A stretch of DNA of 64,000 nt. Source: Amycolatopsis deserti. GTDB taxonomy: Bacteria > Actinomycetota > Actinomycetes > Mycobacteriales > Pseudonocardiaceae. The position numbers were made by a program, and so were the translations under genes. The stretch covers positions 1,690,181 to 1,754,180 of the forward strand of contig NZ_BNAU01000001.1 of the NCBI RefSeq assembly GCF_014653945.1, given 5' to 3'. Positions 44,402 through 55,051 of this stretch are shown piece by piece (the stretch's first letter is position 1; each line of letters starts with the position of its first letter). The notes under the pieces are model-generated. The model did no database searches, had not been told where the DNA came from, and was given only the letters and a program-made list of their open reading frames with translations.

Positions 44402-45146
44402 CGATGGAGTCCACTTCCGGCAACAGGGGGGCGATCGGCGGCAGGTCGGTCAGCGACGACAGACCCAGCCGCTCCAGGAACAGTTCGGTCGTCACGTACA
44501 GGGTGCCACCCGTCTCGGGGTCGGCGCCGCTTTCCTCGATGAGTCCGCGGGCGAGCAGGGTGCGGATCACACCGTCGACGTTCACGCCGCGCACGGCCGC
44601 GACGCGGGAGCGCGTGACGGGCTGCCGGTAGGCGATCACGGCGAGGGTTTCCAGAGCCGCCCGGGTCAGCTTGGAGCGCTGCCCGTCCAGCAGGAGCTTC
44701 TCGACGAACGGCGCGTAGGTGTCGCGGGTGAACAGGCGCCACCCCTCGCCGACCCGCCGCAGGTCGATGCCGCTGCCGCGCTCGGTGAGCTCGGCGGCCA
44801 TGACCTGCAGGGTCTGCGTGACGCGGGCCTCGGGCTGGCCGAGCGCGCCGGCGAGCGCTTCTTCGCTCACCGGCGAGTCGACGACCAGCAGGAGGGCTTC
44901 CAGGGCCGCGGCCAGCGCGGAGTGCTCGGTGAGATCGGGAAGCCCGTCCCCCACCGCGACGAGGTCGTCGTCCTCGGTGTCCTCGGGCTCGTCGGCCTCC
45001 TCCGCGGGAGGCATCGCCTCGGCGGCCGGCGCCTCCTCCGCGGGCATGTCCGGCTCCTCCCCGGCGGCCGGCGCGTCCTCGCGGGGCGCGTCCGCCTCCG
45101 GAACCTCGGGCGCCTCGGCCTCGGCCGGCTCGTGTTCGGGACTCAC
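44391..45146 (-). CDS. scpB: Segregation and condensation protein B
   Basis: A 251-residue ScpB with two winged-helix domains (ALEALLLVVDSPVSEEAL and TRAALETLAVIAYRQPVTRSRV). It binds the ScpA linker of the Smc-ScpAB condensin. The first ~62 residues are an acidic, Pro/Ala/Glu-rich disordered extension not found in Bacillus ScpB. GTG 45146 overlaps the scpA stop by 4 bp (GTGA). Confidence 0.95.
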   Translation of the reverse strand: MSPEHEPAEAEAPEVPEADAPREDAPAAGEEPDMPAEEAPAAEAMPPAEEADEPEDTEDDDLVAVGDGLPDLTEHSALAAALEALLLVVDSPVSEEALAGALGQPEARVTQTLQVMAAELTERGSGIDLRRVGEGWRLFTRDTYAPFVEKLLLDGQRSKLTRAALETLAVIAYRQPVTRSRVAAVRGVNVDGVIRTLLARGLIEESGADPETGGTLYVTTELFLERLGLSSLTDLPPIAPLLPEVDSIDDI

Positions 45147-45997
45147 CCGTACTCCTCTTCCTCGACGCGGGCCCGGTCCAGCTCGGCGGCGGCCTCGGCC
45201 TCCGAGACCGATCCGCCGGTCCACCGCACCCGCAGCATCGTCAGCGGCTCGTCCTGCTCGAACTGCACGCTGGACTCGCGGTAGAGCTCCAGCAGCGCCA
45301 GGAACCGGGCCACCACCTCGACCGTGTGCTCGCAGTCCTCGACCAGCTCGGTGAACGTCGCGTCGCCGCGCTCGGCCAGCTTCAGCCGCAGCAGCGCGGC
45401 GTGCTCCCGCACCGACACCCGGTGCGCGTGGATGTGGTCCAGCGACACCGTCGGCGGCGGCTTGGGCCGGAACACCGCCAGCGCGATCTCCGCGAACTTC
45501 TCGGCGTCGACCCCGAGCATCACCTCGGGCAGCAACCCGAGGTAGCGCTCCTCCAGCGACACCGACCGCGGGTACCGCCGCAGCGCCCCGGCCTCCAGCT
45601 CCGCGAACAGCGCGGCGACCTGCTTGTACGCCCGGTACTGCAGCACACGGGCGAACAGCAGGTCCCGCGCCTCGAGCAGGGCCAGGTCGTCCTCGTCCTC
45701 GACCTCGGCGGCGGGCAGCAGCCGCGCCGCCTTGAGGTCGAGCAGGGTCGCCGCGATGACGAGGAACTCGGTGACCTCGTCCAGGTCCCACTCCGGCCCC
45801 AGCGCCTGCGTGTAGGCGATGAAGTCGTCGGTGACCTGGTGCAGCGCAACCTCGGTGACGTCGAGCTGGTGCTGCGAGATCAGCTGCAGCAGCAGGTCGA
45901 ACGGCCCCTCGAAGTTGTCCAGCCGGACCTTGAACTTCGGCGCCGCCGAATCCTCGACGGGCTGGGCCCCGTCGACCGGAGCCCCGTTCTCGCTCAC
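45143..45997 (-). CDS. scpA: Segregation and condensation protein A
   Basis: A 284-residue kleisin. The N-terminal helix bundle (FEGPFDLLLQLISQHQLDVTEV) contacts the Smc neck, and the C-terminal winged helix (AFTELVEDC-like ATFTELVED, residues ~220-280) contacts the Smc head. Forms the condensin ring with Smc and ScpB. Coupled upstream to the RHH gene and downstream to scpB by 4-bp overlaps. Confidence 0.96.
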   Translation of the reverse strand: MSENGAPVDGAQPVEDSAAPKFKVRLDNFEGPFDLLLQLISQHQLDVTEVALHQVTDDFIAYTQALGPEWDLDEVTEFLVIAATLLDLKAARLLPAAEVEDEDDLALLEARDLLFARVLQYRAYKQVAALFAELEAGALRRYPRSVSLEERYLGLLPEVMLGVDAEKFAEIALAVFRPKPPPTVSLDHIHAHRVSVREHAALLRLKLAERGDATFTELVEDCEHTVEVVARFLALLELYRESSVQFEQDEPLTMLRVRWTGGSVSEAEAAAELDRARVEEEEYG

Positions 45998-46419
45998 GGC
46001 CCGGCGGCTTCCTCGGAGTCGAGGCCGCCCTCGCGCAAGCGGCGCACCAGCACCGAGTCGGCGCCGTGCTCGTCGAAGTCCGCCAGCAGCACCGCCACCG
46101 CCTCACGGACGAGACGGCCGCGGTCGATGGCCAGGCCGTGCTCGGCCCGCAGGCTCAGCCGCGCCTGCTCCATCGCGACCAGCTCGTCGCCGGAGACGTA
46201 GACGGTGATCTTCGAGTCGTGCTTCTGCCGTCCGCTGCCGCGGCGCCCGGCGGCGCTGCGTTCCAGCTGCTCGCGGTGCCCGGAGTTGTGCCCGTGGCCC
46301 GGCCGCTGCGCCTCCGGGCGCTGCGGGGCGGGCGTGGGCGGCGCGGGCACGTCGAGGGCCGGGCTGCTGGTCAGGCGGAAGAGTTCCGAAGCCCCGGGGA
46401 GGGAGGCTCGCCTGCTCAC
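45994..46419 (-). CDS. Ribbon-helix-helix DNA-binding protein between ParA and ScpA
   Basis: A 141-residue basic protein. Residues ~1-65 are disordered and rich in Pro, Arg and Ser; residues ~66-125 (SKITVYVSGDELVAMEQ, then a basic helix pair LRAEHGLAIDRGRLVREAVAVL) look like a ribbon-helix-helix fold. Its start overlaps the parA stop and its stop overlaps scpA. The position suggests a small partner or DNA-binding centromere-like protein for the ParA ATPase, or a link between ParA and Smc. This function is inference. Confidence 0.7.
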   Translation of the reverse strand: MSRRASLPGASELFRLTSSPALDVPAPPTPAPQRPEAQRPGHGHNSGHREQLERSAAGRRGSGRQKHDSKITVYVSGDELVAMEQARLSLRAEHGLAIDRGRLVREAVAVLLADFDEHGADSVLVRRLREGGLDSEEAAGP

Positions 46420-47387
46420 CGAGCGATCACCTCGCGGGCCAGCGCGCGATACGCCTGCGCGCCGGCGGACTTGGGGGCCCAGCGGGTGATGGGCTCACCG
46501 GCCACGGTGGTCTCCGGGAACCGCACGGTGCGATTGATCACCGTGTCGAACACGGTGTCGCCGAAGGCCTCCACGACCCGCGCCATGACCTCCCGTGAGT
46601 GGAGGGTCCGCGGGTCGAACATGGTGGCCAGGATGCCGGTGATGTCCAGTTTGGGGTTCAAGCGTTCGCGTACCTTCTCGATCGTGTCGATCAACAAAGC
46701 CACGCCACGCAAGCTGAAGAACTCGCACTCCAGCGGGATGATCACGCCGTCGGCGGCCGTGAGCGCGTTCACCGTGAGCAACCCGAGCGATGGCTGGCAG
46801 TCGACCAGAACATAGTCGTACTCCGAGATGAGGGGTTGCACGACCCGGAGCAACGTGTGCTCGCGGCCCACCTCGGCGACCAGCTGCACCTCGGCGGCGG
46901 AGAGGTCGATGTTGCTCGGCAGCAGGTCCATGCCCTCGACACTGGTGTGCCGCAGGATGTCCTGGGCGGTCACGGATCGCTCCATGATCGCGTTGTAGAC
47001 CGTCTGGTCCAGCTCGTGCGGCTGCACGCCGAGCCCCACCGACAGCGCGCCCTGCGGGTCGAAGTCCACCAGCAGCACCCGTCGTCCGTACTCGGCGAGC
47101 GCGGCGCCCAGGTTGATCGTCGACGTGGTCTTGCCGACGCCGCCCTTCTGGTTGCACATGGCCAGCACCGTGGCCGGGCCGTGCTTGTCCAGCAGGGGCG
47201 GTTCGGGAATCTCGCGCAACGGTCTGCCGGTCGGGCCGAGCTTGGGCTTGCCGTTCGCTTCGGCGCCCACGGCCACGACAGAGTCCACGGTGTCGGGCTC
47301 CCCCTCGGTCGCGATGGTCAACTGGTCGAGGTTCGCGGCAGCCGATGCGGCTGTGACCGATCTGGTCGAGGGCTGCGGTGTCGACAT
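46416..47387 (-). CDS. ParA-family chromosome-partitioning ATPase (Soj-like)
   Basis: A 323-residue deviant Walker-A ATPase. KGGVGKTTST (residues 81-90) carries the signature Lys, with LLVDFDPQGALS and DYVLVDCQPSLG as motifs A' and B. A ~70-residue disordered N-terminal extension precedes the domain. No parB lies beside it; the housekeeping parAB near oriC is elsewhere. As in Mycobacterium (the Soj-like Rv1708 by order), it heads the RHH-scpA-scpB operon. Confidence 0.92.
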   Translation of the reverse strand: MSTPQPSTRSVTAASAAANLDQLTIATEGEPDTVDSVVAVGAEANGKPKLGPTGRPLREIPEPPLLDKHGPATVLAMCNQKGGVGKTTSTINLGAALAEYGRRVLLVDFDPQGALSVGLGVQPHELDQTVYNAIMERSVTAQDILRHTSVEGMDLLPSNIDLSAAEVQLVAEVGREHTLLRVVQPLISEYDYVLVDCQPSLGLLTVNALTAADGVIIPLECEFFSLRGVALLIDTIEKVRERLNPKLDITGILATMFDPRTLHSREVMARVVEAFGDTVFDTVINRTVRFPETTVAGEPITRWAPKSAGAQAYRALAREVIAR

Positions 47388-47473
47388 GGCGCGAAACTCC
47401 TCGTTCGACGGGTTGGCCGCAGCCTATTCGGCGAGCCGTTTGTCGCCAAAGCAACTCGCCGGAGGCGATCAGG

Positions 47474-48400
47474 TCAACCCAGCGCCCGAGGATGGGCCGT
47501 AGCATATACCTCACGCAGAGTGTTCATCGTGACCAGGGTGTACACCTGTGTCGTGGTCACCGAAGCGTGGCCGAGCAGCTCTTGGACCACCCGGACGTCC
47601 GCCCCGCCCTCCAGCAGGTGGGTGGCAAAACTGTGACGCAGCGTGTGCGGCGACACGGCGGTGGAGATCCCGGCGCGCTCGGCGTTGGTCTTGAGCACCT
47701 GCCACGCGCTCTGCCGGGACAGCCGCGTGCCGCGCGCGTTGAGGAACACCGCCGCGGTGCCCCGGCCGCGCCGCGCCAGCACCGGGCGGGCCCGCACCAG
47801 GTAGGCCTCCAGCGCCTCGACCGCGGGGCGGCCGATCGGCACCAGCCGCTGCTTGCCGCCCTTGCCGTCGAGCAGCACGGTGCGCTCCTCGCGGTCCACG
47901 TCGTCGAGGTCGAGCCCGACGGCCTCGGAGATCCGGGCGCCGGTGGAGTACAGCAGCTCCAGCAGGGCCCGGTCGCGCAGCGGCCGCTCCCCCTCGGCGG
48001 GCGGCACGGCCAGCAGCCGCAGCACGTCGTCCACCGGCAGCGCCTTGGGCAGCCGCTTGGCCGCCGCCGGGGGCCGCACCTCGCGGGCCGGGTCCTCCTC
48101 GGTCAGCCCGTCGAGGTGGGCGAAGCGGTGCAGTCCGCGCACGGCCACCAGGGCCCGCGCCGCCGAGGACGCCGCCAGCGGCGGGTGCACCTCGTCGCCC
48201 TCGCGCAGCGCGGCGCCGAACCCGGTGACGTCGGCCTCGGTGATGCGCCGGAAGTCCCGGACCCCGGCCTGCTCCAGGTACCGCAGGTACCGGCGCAGGT
48301 CGCGGGCGTAGCTGTCCAGTGTGTTGCGTGCCGTCCCGCGCTCCACGGCCAGATGATCGAGATAGGCGGTGACCACCTCGGCAGCCGGCAGAACACGCAC
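47474..48400 (-). CDS. xerD: Site-specific tyrosine recombinase XerD
   Basis: A 308-residue tyrosine recombinase. The catalytic set is complete: Arg156 (ARISE), Lys180, His252 and Arg255 (HTLRHS), His278 (GHAS) and Tyr287 (VYT). A core-binding domain covers residues ~1-105. It resolves chromosome dimers at dif with XerC. It is 86 bp upstream of parA on the same strand, and it follows the nudix gene by 22 bp. Start taken at 48400, which gives [10 protein letters not shown]. Confidence 0.95.
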   Translation of the reverse strand: MRVLPAAEVVTAYLDHLAVERGTARNTLDSYARDLRRYLRYLEQAGVRDFRRITEADVTGFGAALREGDEVHPPLAASSAARALVAVRGLHRFAHLDGLTEEDPAREVRPPAAAKRLPKALPVDDVLRLLAVPPAEGERPLRDRALLELLYSTGARISEAVGLDLDDVDREERTVLLDGKGGKQRLVPIGRPAVEALEAYLVRARPVLARRGRGTAAVFLNARGTRLSRQSAWQVLKTNAERAGISTAVSPHTLRHSFATHLLEGGADVRVVQELLGHASVTTTQVYTLVTMNTLREVYATAHPRALG

Positions 48401-48422
48401 GCCGACACCCTAGAGCGTGCCG

Positions 48423-50815
<2,393 letters not shown>

Positions 50816-50843
50816 TCAGACGTTCGCGCGTGAAAGAGGCACC

Positions 50844-52130
50844 GTGTCCCAGTCCACCGCTTCCCAGCCCACCTGGACCGCTCCGGTCGCGCCCGGCCCG
50901 CTCGACGCGACGGTGCGCGTCCCCGGCTCCAAGTCGATCACCAACCGGGCGTTCGTGCTGGCCGCGCTGGCGGAGGAGCCGACACTGGTCCGCGCCCCGC
51001 TGGACTCCCGGGACGCCCGGCTGATGCTGGGCGCGCTGGAGGCGCTCGGCGGCGGCTGGGAGCGGCGCGGCGACGACGTACTCGTGCGCCCGCTGGTGCC
51101 CGGCTCCACCGAACCCGCGTCGGTGGTGCTGGGCAACGCCGGCACGGTCGCGCGGTTCACCCCCGCGCTGGCCGGGCTGGGGTCGGCGCCGGTGACGTTC
51201 GACGGGGACGAGGCGATCCGCCGCCGCCCGATCGCGCCGCTGCTGGCCGCGCTGCGCGAGGCGGGGGCGGACATCGACGACGCGGGCCGGGGCGCTCCCC
51301 CGTTCACCGTGATCGGGCACGGCGGCCTGCCCGGCGGGAAGGTCGACCTGGACTCGAGCGCGTCCAGCCAGTTCCTGTCGGCGCTGCTGCTGGCCGGCCC
51401 GGCGTTCGAGGCCGGGGTGACGGTGCGGCTGACCGGCGGGACCCCGCCGAGCGAGCCGCACATCGCGATGACGCTGGACATGCTGCGGCGGTTCGGCGCG
51501 TCGCCGGAGCGGGACGGCCAGGAGTTCCACGTCGGCCCTTCGGCGTTGTCCTGCCCGGACTTCACGGTCGAGCCCGACCTGTCGACGGCGGCGCCGTTCG
51601 TGGTGGCCGCGGCGGCTGCCGGCGGCACGGTGCGGATCCCCGGCTGGCCGGAGTACTCCACCCAGCCGGGTGACTGGCTGCGCAGCCTGATGGCCGAGCT
51701 GGGCCAGCGTGTCGAGCTCACACCGGAGGGCCTGACCGTCACCGGAACGGGCGAAATCCCGGGCGCCCGGCTCGATCTGCACGAGGTGGGCGAGCTGACC
51801 CCGGTGATCGCCGCGCTGCTGTGCTTCGCCGACGGGCCCTCGGTCATCTCCGGGGTCGCGCACCTGCGCGGGCACGAGACCGACCGGCTGGCCGCGCTGG
51901 CGACCGAGCTGTCCGCGCTGGGCGCCGGGGTGACCGAGACCGCGGACGGCCTGGCGATCACCCCGGCCCCGATGCACGGCGGCGTCTTCCGCACCTACGA
52001 GGACCACCGGCTGGTGATGGCCGGCGCGGTGCTGGGCCTGCGGGTGCCCGGCGTGGAGGTGGCGGACCCGGCGACGGTCGGCAAGACCTTCCCCGGCTTC
52101 ACCGGCGCGTGGGCGGAGATGCTCAGCTGA
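50844..52130 (+). CDS. aroA: 3-phosphoshikimate 1-carboxyvinyltransferase (EPSP synthase)
   Basis: A 428-residue enzyme of the shikimate pathway that joins shikimate-3-phosphate and phosphoenolpyruvate. Lys30 in PGSKSITNRA, LGNAGTVARF, and the Asp/Glu-containing EDHRLVMA near residue 385 are conserved active-site segments. The active-site loop is of class I type and the usual Gly is kept (LGNAGT). GTG start. The 3' end overlaps the convergent LLM gene by 8 bp. Confidence 0.97.
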   Translation: MSQSTASQPTWTAPVAPGPLDATVRVPGSKSITNRAFVLAALAEEPTLVRAPLDSRDARLMLGALEALGGGWERRGDDVLVRPLVPGSTEPASVVLGNAGTVARFTPALAGLGSAPVTFDGDEAIRRRPIAPLLAALREAGADIDDAGRGAPPFTVIGHGGLPGGKVDLDSSASSQFLSALLLAGPAFEAGVTVRLTGGTPPSEPHIAMTLDMLRRFGASPERDGQEFHVGPSALSCPDFTVEPDLSTAAPFVVAAAAAGGTVRIPGWPEYSTQPGDWLRSLMAELGQRVELTPEGLTVTGTGEIPGARLDLHEVGELTPVIAALLCFADGPSVISGVAHLRGHETDRLAALATELSALGAGVTETADGLAITPAPMHGGVFRTYEDHRLVMAGAVLGLRVPGVEVADPATVGKTFPGFTGAWAEMLS

Positions 52131-52950
52131 CCACGTCGGCCAGCCGGTCCACCTGGCCCGGGTCGGTGCCCCAGCAGTAGAGGATCAGCTCGTCGGCGCC
52201 CAGGTCCGCGAAGTGCTTCGCGGTTTCGCGGACCTGCTCCGGCGTGGTGAGCATGCGCTCGGCGGTCTGCCGCGCCCAGTCACCGGCGAACCCGTAGTAG
52301 CCCAGGATCGCCGTGCGCGCTTCGTCCACATCGGACCCGAGCGCGACGTTGACCTGGGCGACCATGCGCGGGCTGCCGTCGCGGCCTTCGTCGGCCCCGA
52401 ACCGCTCGACCTTGGCGAACTGGTCCCCGGCCCACTGCGGCGGCGCGGCGCACAGGAACCCGTCACCGTGCCGGGCGACCCGGCGCAGGGCGGCGTCGGC
52501 GAAGGCCCCGAAGAGGACCTCGGGGCCGCCGGGCGTCACCGGCGCGGGGCCGATCCCCTCGGTGCCGGACCAGATGCGCCGCATGCGGGTCATCTGCTCG
52601 TCGAGAACGCGGCCGCGGCCGGCGGAATTCGTGCCGGTGGCCTGGTGGTCGTCTTCCCGGCCCCCGACGCCGAGGCCGAGGGTGAAGCGGCCGCCGGAGA
52701 GGCGGTCCAGGGTGGCGGCCTGCTTGGCGAGCAGGGCGGGTTCGCGCAGCGGGGCCAGCAGGACCTCGGTCTGCAGGCGGACGCGCGTGGTGGCGCCGGC
52801 GAGCGCGGCGAGGGTGACCAGCGGCTCCGGGTTGTCGTAAACGATCCGGTCGAGCAGGCCGAGGGTGCGGAACGGGCCGTCGTCGGCGCGGCGGGCCCAG
52901 TCGGTGAGCTGTTCGGGGCGGCCGATGGGCAGGCCGAGACCGTAGTGCAT
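52123..52950 (-). CDS. LLM-class (luciferase-like) flavin/F420-dependent oxidoreductase
   Basis: A 275-residue TIM-barrel protein of the luciferase-like group. MHYGLGLPIGRPEQL, then TTRVRLQTEVLLAPLREPALLAKQAATLDRLSGGRF and LGLGVGGREDD are the family landmarks; these enzymes use FMN or coenzyme F420. Monocistronic, convergent with aroA. Substrate cannot be predicted. Confidence 0.85.
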   Translation of the reverse strand: MHYGLGLPIGRPEQLTDWARRADDGPFRTLGLLDRIVYDNPEPLVTLAALAGATTRVRLQTEVLLAPLREPALLAKQAATLDRLSGGRFTLGLGVGGREDDHQATGTNSAGRGRVLDEQMTRMRRIWSGTEGIGPAPVTPGGPEVLFGAFADAALRRVARHGDGFLCAAPPQWAGDQFAKVERFGADEGRDGSPRMVAQVNVALGSDVDEARTAILGYYGFAGDWARQTAERMLTTPEQVRETAKHFADLGADELILYCWGTDPGQVDRLADVVS

Positions 52951-53104
52951 GTGATCCCTCCGGAGGGCGTGACAGATGGACGTGCCGCCCGCTCCGGGCC
53001 GGTTCGCGACGCTGCCTCTGCGGCTGGATTCCTGTGGCAGGCGTGGCCCCGTGGAGTACTTTCGATCTTAGCCGAAGATCACGTGGGGGAAGGACGGATT
53101 TTCC

Positions 53105-53944
53105 ATGACCGATCGCCGTTTCCGGTTCGGGCTGGTCACCGGGCAGCCCGGGCCGGCCAGTCACTGGGCCGGGCTGGCCCGCCGCGCCGAGGACCTCGGT
53201 TTCGACACGCTGCTGGTGCCCGACGCGGCCGGGGTGCAGGCGTCGGTGCCCGCGCTGGCGACGGTCGCGGCGTCGAGTTCGCGGCTGCGGATCGGCACGT
53301 TCGTGCTGGCCGTGCCGATGCACTCCCCCGGCCGGATCGCCTGGGAGACTGCGACGCTCGACCAGCTGTCCGAGGGCCGGTTCGAGCTGGGCCTGGGCGC
53401 GGGCCGGGGTGACGCGGGCGGAACGGCGGAGCTGCTGGGGGTGCCGTTCGGCAGCGCCGGTGAGCGGGTGCGGCAGGTGGGCGAGGCGATCCAGGCGGTG
53501 CGGAAGCTGTTCGCGGACGGCACGTTCACGCCGGTGCAGCAGCCCGCGCCGCCGATCATGGTCGCCGGCAGCGGGACCCGCCTGCTGCGGCTGGCCGCCG
53601 AGGAGGCCGACATCGTGGCGGTGCACACCAGCCGTGAGGAGGAGCTGCGCGAGCGCCTGCCGGTGCTCCGGGAGGCGGCCGGCGCCCGCTTCGACGAGCT
53701 GGAGCTGAGCGTGAACGTGTTCGCCATCGGCGACGGCCCGCTCCCGGAGTGGATGCGGCAGTTCGGCATCGACCCGGCGGCGGCCCGGGACAACACCAAC
53801 CCGGCCGTGCTGACCGGCGACACCGCCACGGTGGTGGACACGCTGCGCCGCCGTCGGGACGAGTTCGGGGTCTCGTACGTGACGATCAACGCCCACGCCC
53901 TGGAAGCGGCCATCCCGGTGATCGAGGCCCTGGCCGGGACCTGA
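53105..53944 (+). CDS. LLM-class F420-dependent oxidoreductase
   Basis: A 279-residue protein of the same superfamily as the previous gene but only distantly alike. FRFGLVTGQPGPASHWAGLARRAEDLGF opens the barrel, with MHSPGRIAWETATLDQLSEGRFELGLGAG following. It resembles the group of F420-dependent proteins named in TIGR annotations (TIGR03621-like). A putative terminator follows. Function unknown, but F420 use fits an actinobacterial host. Confidence 0.85.
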   Translation: MTDRRFRFGLVTGQPGPASHWAGLARRAEDLGFDTLLVPDAAGVQASVPALATVAASSSRLRIGTFVLAVPMHSPGRIAWETATLDQLSEGRFELGLGAGRGDAGGTAELLGVPFGSAGERVRQVGEAIQAVRKLFADGTFTPVQQPAPPIMVAGSGTRLLRLAAEEADIVAVHTSREEELRERLPVLREAAGARFDELELSVNVFAIGDGPLPEWMRQFGIDPAAARDNTNPAVLTGDTATVVDTLRRRRDEFGVSYVTINAHALEAAIPVIEALAGT

Positions 53945-53960
53945 GCGCTCAAGGCCGCGC

Positions 53961-53978
53961 CGTATAGGTCGTTATACG
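53961..53978. repeat. 18-bp AT-rich palindrome
   Basis: CGTATA-N6-TATACG, a perfect palindrome in an otherwise GC-rich 159-bp gap between convergent genes. It directly abuts a strong hairpin (53977-54009). It may be a protein-binding site; no function is evident. Confidence 0.5.
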
Positions 53979-54009
53979 CTGCCCGCGGGGTCGAGCCCGG
54001 CGGGCAGCG
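53977..54009. terminator. GC-rich hairpin between convergent genes
   Basis: CGCTGCCCGC and GCGGGCAGCG form a 10-bp stem with a 13-nt loop that itself can pair (GGG with CCC). Located between the LLM gene and steB/mctB, so it can terminate both. No T-run. Confidence 0.6.
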
Positions 54010-54103
54010 GCGGTGATCAGCTACCGGACCCCGCGCCCTCCAGGGCGCCGGAGAGCCGCCCGCCCCACCCCGCGGAGAGGCGGCCCGCCTCGACCCGCAG
54101 GTG

Positions 54104-55051
54104 TCAGCTGCCCGGCTGAGCCACCCCGGGCGCCGGCGACTGCGCGTTGCCCGCGATGCCGTACCGCCCGGTCCCGCCGTCGAGCTGTTCCTTCAGCGCC
54201 AGCACGGTGCTGACCCGCCCGGCCGCCGTGTTCGCGTTGTCCACAGTAGACAGAATGGACGTCGCCGAGGTGTCGGCCCGCACGAAGCCGATCGCGCCGG
54301 TGCCCTCGGCCGAGGGCGGGTCGCCCGCGAGCACCGTGCCCGCGCCGGAGCGGTCGAGCTGCGCCGCGAACCGCGCCAGCGTCGCCGCCTTGTCGCCCGC
54401 TCCGTCGCCCGTCGCCTGGCCGCCGGTCAGCACCAGCGCCAGCTGGCCCGGCCCGATGCCCGGGCTGGCGTTGGCGAACCCGCCGTCCTGCAGGCCCGCG
54501 ATCGCCGCCGCCAGTTCGTCCGTTGTGGACTGCGGCTGCGCGGTGTCCTTGTTGAGCAGCAGCACCGAACCCACCAGCGCCCCGGCCAGCGTGCCCGGGT
54601 CACCCGCCGTCGGGAACGTCGAGCCGGCCGGCTGCAGCCGCGTCACCACCTGGCGCAGCTGGTCGGCCTTCACCGGGTCGGTGAAGGCGTCGGTCAGCTG
54701 CAGCTCCCCCGAGACCCGCGCCCCGGATTGCTCGATCAGCTGCCGCAGCGCGTCGCGGTCGGCCGGGTTCGCCTCCTGCGTCGTGATCAGCACGACCGAG
54801 CGCCGGTCCAGCGCGCCGGCGACAACCTTCGGGCCCACCGACCCGGCGAACGCGTCCGCGTCGGACAGCCGCGCGTTCAGTTCGTTGCGCTCGGCCTGCA
54901 GATCGGACACCTGCGTGGCCAGCTTGCCCTTCTCGTCGGACAGCCCGGACAGCAGCGCGCCGTTCAGCGCCGTCGACCCGAGCACGACGCCCACGGCCAG
55001 CGCCAGGAACACCGCCGCGATCGAGACGATGTGGTACCGCAGAGAAATCAC
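54104..55051 (-). CDS. steB: MctB/SteB-family membrane protein
   Basis: A 315-residue protein of the DUF3186 family (mycobacterial MctB, corynebacterial SteB). A single N-terminal hydrophobic helix (HIVSIAAVFLALAVGVVLGS) anchors it, followed by a coiled coil (residues ~38-65, GLSDEKGKLATQVSDLQAERNELNARL) and an extracytoplasmic domain. As I recall, MctB was linked to copper export and SteAB to septum formation. GTG 55051 overlaps the steA stop by 4 bp. Confidence 0.85.
   Translation of the reverse strand: MISLRYHIVSIAAVFLALAVGVVLGSTALNGALLSGLSDEKGKLATQVSDLQAERNELNARLSDADAFAGSVGPKVVAGALDRRSVVLITTQEANPADRDALRQLIEQSGARVSGELQLTDAFTDPVKADQLRQVVTRLQPAGSTFPTAGDPGTLAGALVGSVLLLNKDTAQPQSTTDELAAAIAGLQDGGFANASPGIGPGQLALVLTGGQATGDGAGDKAATLARFAAQLDRSGAGTVLAGDPPSAEGTGAIGFVRADTSATSILSTVDNANTAAGRVSTVLALKEQLDGGTGRYGIAGNAQSPAPGVAQPGS

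Noticed and set aside
46416..47387. A plasmid-type parA partition locus
   Set aside because: No parB or iterons are beside it, and the gene order with xerD, scpA and scpB is chromosomal core in related bacteria.
50844..52130. A glyphosate-insensitive EPSP synthase
   Set aside because: The class I LGNAGT motif with the usual Gly is kept and no known resistance substitution is evident.
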